In this document: one piece after another, positions 33,404-40,471 of the stretch | How the letters are laid out: the number at the start of each line of letters is the position of its first letter | Position numbering within the stretch: the first letter of the stretch is position 1 | Source: Roseomonas sp. | GTDB taxonomy: Bacteria; Pseudomonadota; Alphaproteobacteria; Acetobacterales; Acetobacteraceae | Length of the DNA stretch: 64,000 bases | Direction of reading: 5' to 3' | NCBI GenBank assembly: GCA_020249925.1 | Contig: JADCER010000013.1 | Span: 186,001-250,000, forward strand | Notes under the pieces: generated by a model | Database searches by the model: none | Seen by the model: the letters and a program-made list of their open reading frames with translations, nothing else | Told to the model about the DNA's origin: nothing | Program-made: the position numbers and the translations under genes

Positions 33404-33431
33404 TGGCGTGATCCTTTGGTGGATCACGCCA
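33404..33431. terminator. Hairpin TGGCGTGATCC/GGATCACGCCA between convergent flgH and olsB-like gene
   Basis: Perfect 11-bp stem (33404-33414 with 33421-33431) around TTTGGT, 9 bases after the flgH stop and 6 bases before the stop of the convergent gene. The same stem occurs at 61454-61483 and a 10-bp version at 40417-40446, each time between convergent genes. No poly-T tail. Confidence 0.7.
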
Positions 33432-33436
33432 GCTTC

Positions 33437-34261
33437 CTACCGATCAGCGTGCTTGCGTTCATAATGCTTGCGGTATTTCTGGGTGACCAGATCGGTCTTT
33501 ACCACGACTGAGACATCGGTGGTGTTGAACTGTTCATCCAAAACCGCGCCATCACCGACAAAGCCACCAAGGCGCAGATACCCCTTCACCAAGGGCGGCA
33601 AGGCCGCAAGCGTTGCGCGCTTGTCAATGGTTTCGGGATCCTTGCGGCGCATTTCCACAAAGCGTTCCGGTAGCGCGCGCGGGCGCAATTCTTCTGGTGC
33701 CAGATGAAAGGCGTGCAGATAGGTCAACTGATCGGCCAGCGCATCCAAATCCGTGCCAGGCAGCGATGCACAGCCGAACATCAGCGCAATGTCATGGCGG
33801 AAGACATAGGCTGCGATGCCATCCCACAATAATTGCAGCGTACCGCGGCTGCGATAGGCGGCATCCACGCAAGACCGGCCCAATTCAAGCACCGGCGCGG
33901 GATAGGCCACCAGGCGAGAGACATCATATTCGCCTTCGGAGTACCAGCGCCCGAGCTTTTCCGCACCTTCGCGCCTGATCAGGCGATAAGTGCCGACAAC
34001 CGATTGCGGGCCTTCGCCCCGATCATGATCCACCACCAGCAAATGATCGGCGATGGCATCAAAATCATCGCGGTCACGGTGGCTCACGGTGGTGGCGGCA
34101 TCGGCGCGGGCGCCCATTTCCTGATAGAAAACGCGATACCGCAGCGCCTGCACCGCATCGATTTCGGTCGCCGTCACGGCCAGGCGCACACCGAGATTGC
34201 CGGCGCGCAATTCCTCAAAGCCCGTTTCGGGGGGGGCAACTTCGTCCTGCTTAAGTGGCAT
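33437..34261 (-). CDS. olsB: OlsB-like GNAT acyltransferase (ornithine lipid synthesis)
   Basis: 274 residues from the ATG at 34261; an in-frame TTG at 34267 is possible. Acyltransferase of the OlsB/hemolysin-like GNAT type: VRLAVTATEIDAVQALRYRV with FYQEMG, DHLLVVDHDRGEGPQSVVGT, YRLIRREGAE, the EGEYDVSRLV block, ELGRSCVDAAYRSRGTLQLL, MFGCASLPGTD, and PPLVKGYLRLGGFVGDGAV. The family adds 3-hydroxyacyl groups to ornithine for phosphorus-free membrane lipids. The partner olsA is not adjacent. It converges on flgH. Confidence 0.82.
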   Translation of the reverse strand: MPLKQDEVAPPETGFEELRAGNLGVRLAVTATEIDAVQALRYRVFYQEMGARADAATTVSHRDRDDFDAIADHLLVVDHDRGEGPQSVVGTYRLIRREGAEKLGRWYSEGEYDVSRLVAYPAPVLELGRSCVDAAYRSRGTLQLLWDGIAAYVFRHDIALMFGCASLPGTDLDALADQLTYLHAFHLAPEELRPRALPERFVEMRRKDPETIDKRATLAALPPLVKGYLRLGGFVGDGAVLDEQFNTTDVSVVVKTDLVTQKYRKHYERKHADR

Positions 34262-34362
34262 CAGCAATCCCGTTCCAGGGCGGCCCCTTTCCGGGAAAGC
34301 CCCAGGGTCACAAACCGCAAGCGCCTTTATAGAATAGTTTACCTGATCGCCAAATCAGGGGG

Positions 34363-34788
34363 TCAAGCCGCCACGCCCCGGCGCTTGCGTGCCGTGGTGC
34401 CAAGGCCGATCTTTTTCGCCAAGGACGAACGTTGCTTGGCGTAACGCGGCGCCACCATGGGGTAATCCGGCGGCAGACCCCAGCGTTCGCGATATTGTTC
34501 CGGTGTCATTTTGAAGGAGGTTTTCAGGTGCCGCTTCAGCATCTTCATCTTCTTCCCGTCTTCCAGGCAGATGATGAATTCAGGCGTCACGGATTTGGCG
34601 ATTGGCACCGCCGGTTCGGGGCGTTGCGATGCCGGTGCCGGAGAGGATTGGATGGAAGATAAAGTACGGTGCACTTCCTGGATCAGGCCCGGCAAGGCGG
34701 AAGCCGCAACGGCATTATGCGCGACATGCGCCGATACGATCTGCGCCGTCAGCGCCAGGACATCAGAGGCAATGTTACTTTCAGACAT
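34363..34788 (-). CDS. MucR/Ros-family transcriptional regulator
   Basis: 141 residues from the ATG at 34788 with an AAGGGAAG ribosome site. The C-terminal half is the MucR DNA-binding domain (VTPEFIICLEDGKKMKMLKR then HLKTSFKMTPEQYRERWGLP and YPMVAPRYAKQRSSLAKKIG). The zinc-finger ligands are degenerate: CLED instead of CxxC and KTSF where a second His is common, as in some family members. MucR-type proteins repress exopolysaccharide, motility and cell-cycle genes in alphaproteobacteria. Divergent from the small TusA-like gene; not coupled to neighbours. Confidence 0.88.
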   Translation of the reverse strand: MSESNIASDVLALTAQIVSAHVAHNAVAASALPGLIQEVHRTLSSIQSSPAPASQRPEPAVPIAKSVTPEFIICLEDGKKMKMLKRHLKTSFKMTPEQYRERWGLPPDYPMVAPRYAKQRSSLAKKIGLGTTARKRRGVAA

Positions 34789-34912
34789 ATTTACTTCCCT
34801 TGGACGAATTTCAATTTTCTTAGTTTCCTTCGTCAAAAAAAGCAAGTATCAAATCGTGAATTCCTCTTTAGGATGCTGGATTGGCCAACATATCCGAAGA
34901 GAAGAATTGTTG

Positions 34913-35179
34913 ATGAAAATCGCAACCACTGCTATGTGCGCCACCGTTCCAAATCCGGATCATCATATTGATATTTCATCGGAAACCTGTCCGATGACTT
35001 TTGTTCTTGTGCGTCTGGCGCTGGACCAAATGAAATCCGGGGAGATTTTGGAGATCAGGCTGCGTGGGGCGGAACCACGTCGCAACATACCGCTGACAGC
35101 TCAGGAACAGGGGCATGAGGTGGTCAGCATCAGCGATTTGGAAAATGGCGAATCCATTATGCTGCTCCGCCGCGGTTGA
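34913..35179 (+). CDS. TusA-family sulfur carrier-like protein
   Basis: 88 residues. Fold and core motif of the TusA/SirA/YeeD family: HIDISSETCPMTFVLVRLAL, DQMKSGEILEIRLRGAEPRR and VVSISDLENGESIMLLRR. The active-site Cys (residue 26) is in CPMT, in place of the classic CPxP. Family members pass persulfide sulfur to tRNA-thiolation or cofactor pathways; the target here is unknown. A TTGATGAAA context with GAAGA upstream supports the ATG at 34913. It converges on rimI. Confidence 0.78.
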   Translation: MKIATTAMCATVPNPDHHIDISSETCPMTFVLVRLALDQMKSGEILEIRLRGAEPRRNIPLTAQEQGHEVVSISDLENGESIMLLRRG

Positions 35180-35207
35180 TGATTCTCCCGGCGCGTAGCG
35201 GCCAGAC

Positions 35208-35669
35208 TCACTGTTCTGCAGTACTGGTCAGATCAATGCGCAAAATGAGCGCGGCCGTACCATCGGCATAGTAGCGCGGTCGGCGACCAACTTCCCGCGC
35301 ATCGAGCGACATGTAGAGCGCACGTGCGATGGCGTTCGGTTCTGCAACCTCCAGAAAGAGTTCCGCCGCGCCGCGCCGCGCGGCCTCAGCCATCAGTGCG
35401 CGCAACAGAAGGCGCCCAATTCCTCGCCGCCGCTCCCCTGGCCGGACCGCGATGGTCAGGATTTCAGCCTCCCCCGCCTGCGCCCGGCCGATTGCGAAGC
35501 CAAGCGGCTGATCCCCCCTGATGGCCAGCAGGCCGAAATGTCCGGGCAGCCCGAGCATGAGGGCGAGAGCTTTTTGTTCCCAAGCCTCATCAAATGTGAA
35601 GGCCTCAGCGTGGATTTCCGCAAGCAGGGGCGCCGCTTCCGCGCCGACGGATTTTATCAGCGCCGTCAT
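35208..35669 (-). CDS. rimI: Ribosomal-protein/threonylcarbamoyl-partner N-acetyltransferase RimI
   Basis: 153-residue GNAT. Acetyl-CoA loop IAVRPGERRRGIGRLLLRAL, followed by AEAARRGAAELFLEVAEPNA and IARALYMSLDAREVGRRPRY, the RimI-specific V-x-x-x-N-x-x-A-x-x-LY pattern. It acetylates the N-terminal alanine of S18. It follows tsaB, the usual gene pair. The ATG is immediately preceded by a module-A repeat and there is no Shine-Dalgarno-like sequence (GCGCCGCCC before the ATG). Confidence 0.88.
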   Translation of the reverse strand: MTALIKSVGAEAAPLLAEIHAEAFTFDEAWEQKALALMLGLPGHFGLLAIRGDQPLGFAIGRAQAGEAEILTIAVRPGERRRGIGRLLLRALMAEAARRGAAELFLEVAEPNAIARALYMSLDAREVGRRPRYYADGTAALILRIDLTSTAEQ

Positions 35670-35724
35670 GGGCGGCGCGGGGGCAGTTTTGGATCAACAC
35701 AATTTAGCATGAATCGCACCACTA
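35668..35724 (-). repeat. Module A-only palindromic element filling the tsaB-rimI spacer
   Basis: On the minus strand it starts TAGTGGTGCGATTCATGCT, identical to element copy 1 for 19 bases, continues with GATCCAAAACTGC (copy 1 has AATCCGAAACTGC) and ends in a decayed right arm GCGCCGCCC. Module B is absent. Its first TAG is the tsaB stop codon and its last bases touch the rimI ATG, so the element is essentially the entire spacer. Confidence 0.8.
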
Positions 35725-36381
35725 ATCCGGCTGCGTGGTGGCGGGCGGTTCGGCGTAAAGCGGGGCCGTTCTGCGCGGGGGGAGTTTGCCCGCAAGCCTT
35801 TCCCCTGCCACGCGCGCTACCGCCTCGGCCGAGGGGATGGCCTTGGGGTAAGCATCCGCCACAACCCCGCGCGCCCGCAGCATCTCTGCCGCCGCCAGCG
35901 CCGCATTTCCCACAACCAAGACGGACCCGTCTGGATTGGGCAGGTCGGTCAGCGGCAGGATCACGGGTGCTTCAGGCAATGCGGCGCCGGGCGGGAAAAT
36001 TTCCAGTACCACGCGGCCTTGGCGTTGATCCAGCACGCACCACAGCGCTTGATCTGCCCGCAAGGCTTGCGGCACTTGCGCGGCCAAAGCCTCCCCCGTT
36101 GTTGCCGCGATCAGGCGTTTGCCCAGCGCCTGCGCCAAGCCTTCGGCCAGCGCCATGGCGGTGCGCAAACCTGTGAAGCCGCCTGGCCCAATGCCAACAG
36201 CAATGGCGTCCAGCGCCTCAGGCGCGACCCCGGCTTCCGCCAAGACCTGCTGCGCCATGCTGGGCAGCGCAGTGGGGTGGCCGCGCGGTGCCTCATGCAG
36301 TGCCGCGGCCAGCACGGCACCATCACGCAAAACTGCGGCGGAACATTGCGCAAGCGCGCCTTCAAGGGCGAGGATCAGCAT
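35722..36381 (-). CDS. tsaB: tRNA threonylcarbamoyladenosine protein TsaB
   Basis: 219 residues, actin-like ASKHA fold: LILALEGALAQCSAAVLRDG, HPTALPSMAQQVLAEAGVAP, the family signature DAIAVGIGPGGFTGLRTAMA and LAEGLAQALGKRLI, and VLDQRQGRVVLEIF. TsaB scaffolds TsaD/TsaE in t6A synthesis on ANN-decoding tRNAs. The tsaD gene is elsewhere. The TAG stop codon is contributed by a repeat module. Confidence 0.92.
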   Translation of the reverse strand: MLILALEGALAQCSAAVLRDGAVLAAALHEAPRGHPTALPSMAQQVLAEAGVAPEALDAIAVGIGPGGFTGLRTAMALAEGLAQALGKRLIAATTGEALAAQVPQALRADQALWCVLDQRQGRVVLEIFPPGAALPEAPVILPLTDLPNPDGSVLVVGNAALAAAEMLRARGVVADAYPKAIPSAEAVARVAGERLAGKLPPRRTAPLYAEPPATTQPD

Positions 36382-36453
36382 GCGCCGGCATTGTCGCGTG
36401 ACGTTTCATGCCTGCCTCATGACAGGATGCGCCGCGGATTTCCAGATCCAGGC

Positions 36454-37761
36454 CTATGGCCCAAAGCTGATCCTGGGCAACCATAGCGCCATTTCCGGAA
36501 AGCCGATCAGCAACGCCGTCATCACCACCATGGCGATGAAGAAGGGTATGGTGCCTTGGAAAACCTCGGCAATCGTGCCTTCGCGTCGCACCGCCTGAAT
36601 GACGTAAAGCGTCATGCCAACGGGCGGTGAGATCAGGGAGATTTCGCACATCAGCACGATGAAAACGCCAAACCAGACCGGATCAATGCCGGCCGCCACA
36701 ATTACCGGAAACACCACCGGCACCGTGCCCACCAGCATGGGCAGGGTTTCAAAGAAAATGCCGAGCAGCAAATAGAAGATCGTGAGCGCGATAATCAGTT
36801 CCAGCGGGCTTGCGCCAATACTGGTGGCAAAGGCGCCAAGCGCCGAGGTAACGCCAAGCAGCCCCATGACGAAGTTCAGATAGAAGGCAACAGCCAGGAT
36901 CAGCAGACTCATCGCGGTCAGATTGGCGGTCGCGATGAAGCATTCATGCAGCATGCGAATGGAAAGCCGGCCGTAAAGGGCCGCGATGGGCAAGGCCACC
37001 ACCACGGCAAGGGCCGCGCTTTCCGTCACTGTTGCCCAGCCGGTATAGATGGAGCCCATGATGATGCCGAAAATCACCAAGGGCGGCATCAGGTCTACCA
37101 GCCGCTTCAGCCTTTCGCGCAAGGGATCGGCCACTTCCTTCTGACGCACCAGATCAGGCTTCAGCAGCGCGATCATGATGATGGTGCCCATGAAGAGCAC
37201 CGTCATGACAATGCCGGGAATAACTGCCGCGGCGTAAAGCTGCCCGACCGAGGTATTGGTCATGGCGCCATAGACAATCAGCGCAATGCCAGGCGGAATC
37301 AGATTGCCAAGCGAAGCACCAGCCGCGATGGAGCCCAATACCAGGCGCGTATCATAGCGCCGCTTGCGGAAGGAAGGCAGTGCGACCGTTGAAATTGTCG
37401 CAGCCGTAGCAACGGAAGAACCGGATACGGCGGAAAACACGGCAGATGCGCCGATATTGGTGTGCAGCAAGCCACCCGGCAGGATATTCAGCCAATCCGC
37501 CAGCGAGCGATAAAGCCGGTCAGTGGAACCCGAGCGCACCAGAATCTCACCGAGCAGAATGTAAAGCGGGATGGACAGCAGCACATAATCTTCCATCGCC
37601 CCCCAAAGCTGCGTGCCAAAGGCCGCGACCAAGGGCGGGCCCAGATAAAGCGCCGCACCCAGCAGCGCGATCAGGAACATCGCCACCGCCACATGCAGGC
37701 CCAGGAACAGAAAGCCGATCAGCAGCAAAAAACCGATGGTCGCTTCGGTGACGCCGATCAT
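36454..37761 (-). CDS. TRAP transporter large permease (DctM-type)
   Basis: 435 residues, about 12 hydrophobic segments. Family signatures: EDYVLLSIPLYILLGEILVR, GASAVFSAVSGSSVATAATI, ASLGNLIPPGIALIVYGAMT, NTSVGQLYAAAVIPGIVMTV and EISLISPPVGMTLYVIQAVR. It forms the sodium-driven substrate pore. It overlaps the small permease gene by 4 bases; the binding protein is encoded divergently at 38539. Substrate not evident. Confidence 0.93.
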   Translation of the reverse strand: MIGVTEATIGFLLLIGFLFLGLHVAVAMFLIALLGAALYLGPPLVAAFGTQLWGAMEDYVLLSIPLYILLGEILVRSGSTDRLYRSLADWLNILPGGLLHTNIGASAVFSAVSGSSVATAATISTVALPSFRKRRYDTRLVLGSIAAGASLGNLIPPGIALIVYGAMTNTSVGQLYAAAVIPGIVMTVLFMGTIIMIALLKPDLVRQKEVADPLRERLKRLVDLMPPLVIFGIIMGSIYTGWATVTESAALAVVVALPIAALYGRLSIRMLHECFIATANLTAMSLLILAVAFYLNFVMGLLGVTSALGAFATSIGASPLELIIALTIFYLLLGIFFETLPMLVGTVPVVFPVIVAAGIDPVWFGVFIVLMCEISLISPPVGMTLYVIQAVRREGTIAEVFQGTIPFFIAMVVMTALLIGFPEMALWLPRISFGP

Positions 37762-38366
37762 GGCTGCTTGCCTTCGCGTTCCAGGATGGTGCCCATTTCG
37801 GCCTCAATCTCCTCATCGAGCGTGAGCGGCCCATAGAACAGATTGAGCTTCGCGCGATCTGACAGCAGCAACCAAAATGCATGCGCGGCCATGGCGCCGG
37901 CGCAAAGCGCGAACAGCAGAAGCCCGATGAACCAGGCGCCTTGCGGCAGCCAAAGCGGTGTTTGCAGCGGCGAATTGGCATGCGCCTGGAATTCAATGCT
38001 TTCCTGCAATACGGCCCAGCCGCGCCAGGCGCCATAAATCGCCATGGCCGCGAGCAACCCATAAGCCAGTGCGTTCAAGACCGCGCGCAGATCCGCAGGC
38101 AGGCGCCCGAGCAGAAAATCAACGCGCGTATGTGCCTTCACTGTCAGCGCGCAGGCGAACCCAAAAGCCGAGACAATGGCCGTGGTATAGCCGCCGATCT
38201 CATCCACCCCTTGCAGGGATATGGAAAAGAATTTGCGCAGCAGGATTTCAGCCACCGTCAGAAAGGACAGCGCAATCAGCCACCAGCCGGAAAGAATGGC
38301 GAGAAACCGGGCAGGCGGACCAAAAAAGCGGCTGACCGGGTTTGGGTCCTTGAAGGTCGTGCGCAT
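37758..38366 (-). CDS. TRAP transporter small permease (DctQ-type)
   Basis: 202 residues with four membrane segments (near 25-45, 70-90, 105-125, 148-170). Family features: ALSFLTVAEILLRKFFSISL followed by QGVDEIGGYTTAIVSAFGFA, and ALTVKAHTRVDFLLGRLP. It works with the large permease. A longer-than-usual hydrophilic C-terminus (LTLDEEIEAEMGTILEREGK) overlaps the start of the large permease gene. Divergent from the dctP-like gene with a 172-bp gap that shows no clear promoter boxes to me. Confidence 0.9.
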   Translation of the reverse strand: MRTTFKDPNPVSRFFGPPARFLAILSGWWLIALSFLTVAEILLRKFFSISLQGVDEIGGYTTAIVSAFGFACALTVKAHTRVDFLLGRLPADLRAVLNALAYGLLAAMAIYGAWRGWAVLQESIEFQAHANSPLQTPLWLPQGAWFIGLLLFALCAGAMAAHAFWLLLSDRAKLNLFYGPLTLDEEIEAEMGTILEREGKQP

Positions 38367-38538
38367 GGGGGCCTTGTCTTGAATGGCGATTGGGGCTTAG
38401 CGGGGAGTGAAGTCGTTTCAATGGCGCGGTGTTGCACAAAGCCAAGGGGCTGGCAAAACTGTGATCCACCGAAACGCCCTCGGTTTCAGGTCTTTAAGCG
38501 TCGCAAATTTCATGCCTTGTCCTTCGGGAGCCAAACCC

Positions 38539-39588
38539 ATGCCCTTCCGCCCCACCCTGCTTGGCGCTGCCCTTGGTGCCTTGCTCGCCGCCGCACCCGC
38601 ATTCGCGCAAAGCCCGATCCAGCTTCGCGTGGCGGGGCATTTCACCTCCAATTCCCGCCATACGGAGGGGATTGAACGGCCCTTCTTCACCGGCCTTGGC
38701 CAGGCAACAGGCATCAACCTTGCCATCACCTTCAATCCGATGGACCAGGTGGGCGCCGCCGCGCCGGATGCGCTGCGCCATCTGCGCAATGGCACCTTTG
38801 ATGTCATGAGCGTGCTGATCGGCCAGACCGCGCGTGATGAGCCCTTTATCGACTCGCTCGATCTGATGGGTGTTTCCACCACCTTGGAAGAAACGCAGCA
38901 AGCGATTGCCGGTGGGCGCGAAGCGCTCGATCGGCGCCTGCAGGAACGCTTCAATGCCAAGGTCATGACGCTGTGGCCCTTTGGCGCGCAGATGTTCTTC
39001 TGTAATCGCCCAGTCGCTTCCATGGGTGATCTGCGCGGCTTGAAGGTGCGGTCCTATACGCCGACCATGTCGGCGCTGCTGCAATCGCTGGGTGCCACGC
39101 CCGTGACCCTGCAACTTTCTGAAACCTATCAGGCTTTGCAGCGCGGCACGGTGGAATGCGGCATCACCTCGGCCACTTCGGCCTATACCGCGAATTGGGG
39201 CGAGGTTATCCGCACCATCCTGCCGGTATCGCTTGCATCAGGCGTGCAGGGGCATTTCATCTCGCTCAATGCCTGGCGGCGCTTCAACCCGGAACAGCAG
39301 GCGGCACTGACGCGCGCCTTTGCTGATCTGGAAAAGCAAATGTGGGATCTGGCCCGCCGCGCGAGTGATGAGGCCTTTGCCTGCTTCCAAGGCCAGGATG
39401 CCTGCACCACGCGTAAATTCAATGTGCAGGTGGTGACACCGCCGGCAGAAGATGAACGGCGCGTGCGTGAAGCCGTGACGGCGGTGGTGCTGCCCAGCTT
39501 CCGCGATAGCTGCAACCGCGTCTGGGCGGATTGCGCGCGGGTTTGGAATGACAGCGTCGGCAAGGCGCGCGGTTACACCATTCCCTGA
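38539..39588 (+). CDS. TRAP transporter substrate-binding protein (DctP-type)
   Basis: 349 residues from the ATG at 38539, 8 bases after GGGAG. Signal peptide MPFRPTLLGAALGALLAAAP with cleavage near AFAQS. DctP features: IQLRVAGHFTSNSRHTEGIE, the loop MTLWPFGAQMFFCNRPVASM and DLRGLKVRSYTPTMSALLQS, LGATPVTLQLSETYQALQRG, TVECGITSATSAYTANWGEV. The conserved Arg (in LKVRSY) normally binds the carboxylate of the ligand. Belongs with the divergent permease pair at 36454-38366. Confidence 0.9.
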   Translation: MPFRPTLLGAALGALLAAAPAFAQSPIQLRVAGHFTSNSRHTEGIERPFFTGLGQATGINLAITFNPMDQVGAAAPDALRHLRNGTFDVMSVLIGQTARDEPFIDSLDLMGVSTTLEETQQAIAGGREALDRRLQERFNAKVMTLWPFGAQMFFCNRPVASMGDLRGLKVRSYTPTMSALLQSLGATPVTLQLSETYQALQRGTVECGITSATSAYTANWGEVIRTILPVSLASGVQGHFISLNAWRRFNPEQQAALTRAFADLEKQMWDLARRASDEAFACFQGQDACTTRKFNVQVVTPPAEDERRVREAVTAVVLPSFRDSCNRVWADCARVWNDSVGKARGYTIP

Positions 39589-39589
39589 C

Positions 39590-40405
39590 ATGGCAGCCGG
39601 CTTCACCATGCCGCGCCTCGGGCAAGGGACCTGGGGCATGGGTGAGGATCGCACGAAGCGCGCGGCGGAAGCCGATGCGCTGCGTGCGGGGCTCGATCTT
39701 GGCGTGAATTTGATCGATACGGCCGAGATGTATGGCGAAGGCGGCGCCGAGGAGGTGGTGGGCGATGCCATCACCGGGCGGCGTGATGAGGTTTTCATCG
39801 TCTCCAAGGTCTATCCTCATAATGCGTCCCGCCGCGGCGTGGTGGCGGCGTGCGAACGCAGCCTGAAGCGCCTTCGGATTGAAACCATTGATGTCTATCT
39901 GCTGCATTGGCGCGGCTCCGTGCCACTCGCGGAAACGGTGGCGGGTTTTGAAGCGCTGCGGGCGGCGGGTAAGATCAGGCGCTGGGGTGTTTCCAATCTT
40001 GATGTGGATGATTTGGAAGAATTGGGCGCGGCGCTGGCGGATTGCGCGACGGATCAGGTGCTATTCAGCCTTGAGCATCGCGGTGCCGAGTTTGATCTGC
40101 TGCCCTTTTGCGCCAAGCGTGGTATGCCCGTGATGGCCTATTCGCCCGTGGGCCAGGGCGGGCGGATGCTGCGTAATCCGGCGCTGACAGCCGTTGCGGC
40201 GCGGCACGGCAAAAGCCCCGCGCAAATCGCCATTGCCTGGACGCTCCGCCAGCCTGGCGTGGTGAGCATCCCGAAAGCCGCGAAACTCGCCCATGTGCGG
40301 GAAAACGCGGCAGCACGGGAGATTGTCTTGAGCGCTGAGGATTTGGCCGCGCTGGATGAGGCCTTTCCGCCGCCACGGCGCAAGCGGCCTTTGGCGATGC
40401 TGTAA
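39590..40405 (+). CDS. Aldo/keto reductase
   Basis: 271 residues from the ATG just after the dctP stop; an in-frame ATG at 39548 inside dctP would add 14 residues. TIM-barrel NADPH oxidoreductase with the full tetrad Asp43, Tyr48 (LIDTAEMYGEGGAEEVVG), Lys73 (VSKVYPH) and His106 (VYLLHWRG). C-terminal cofactor site VSIPKAAKLAHVRENAAA. Related to YeaE/diketogluconate-reductase-like members; substrate unknown. Close to the TRAP binding-protein gene, which may point to use of the imported compound. Confidence 0.88.
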   Translation: MAAGFTMPRLGQGTWGMGEDRTKRAAEADALRAGLDLGVNLIDTAEMYGEGGAEEVVGDAITGRRDEVFIVSKVYPHNASRRGVVAACERSLKRLRIETIDVYLLHWRGSVPLAETVAGFEALRAAGKIRRWGVSNLDVDDLEELGAALADCATDQVLFSLEHRGAEFDLLPFCAKRGMPVMAYSPVGQGGRMLRNPALTAVAARHGKSPAQIAIAWTLRQPGVVSIPKAAKLAHVRENAAAREIVLSAEDLAALDEAFPPPRRKRPLAML

Positions 40406-40416
40406 CGGATACAAAA

Positions 40417-40446
40417 TGGCGTGACCCGCTTTGGCAGGTCACGCCA
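40417..40446. terminator. Hairpin TGGCGTGACC/GGTCACGCCA between convergent aldo/keto reductase and carD
   Basis: Perfect 10-bp stem (40417-40426 with 40437-40446) around a 10-base loop, 12 bases after the aldo/keto reductase stop. Compared with the stems at 33404 and 61454, one T on the left and the matching A on the right are both missing, so pairing is kept. Confidence 0.65.
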
Positions 40447-40471
40447 TGCCTCAGTGCTGGCACGCAGCGCT

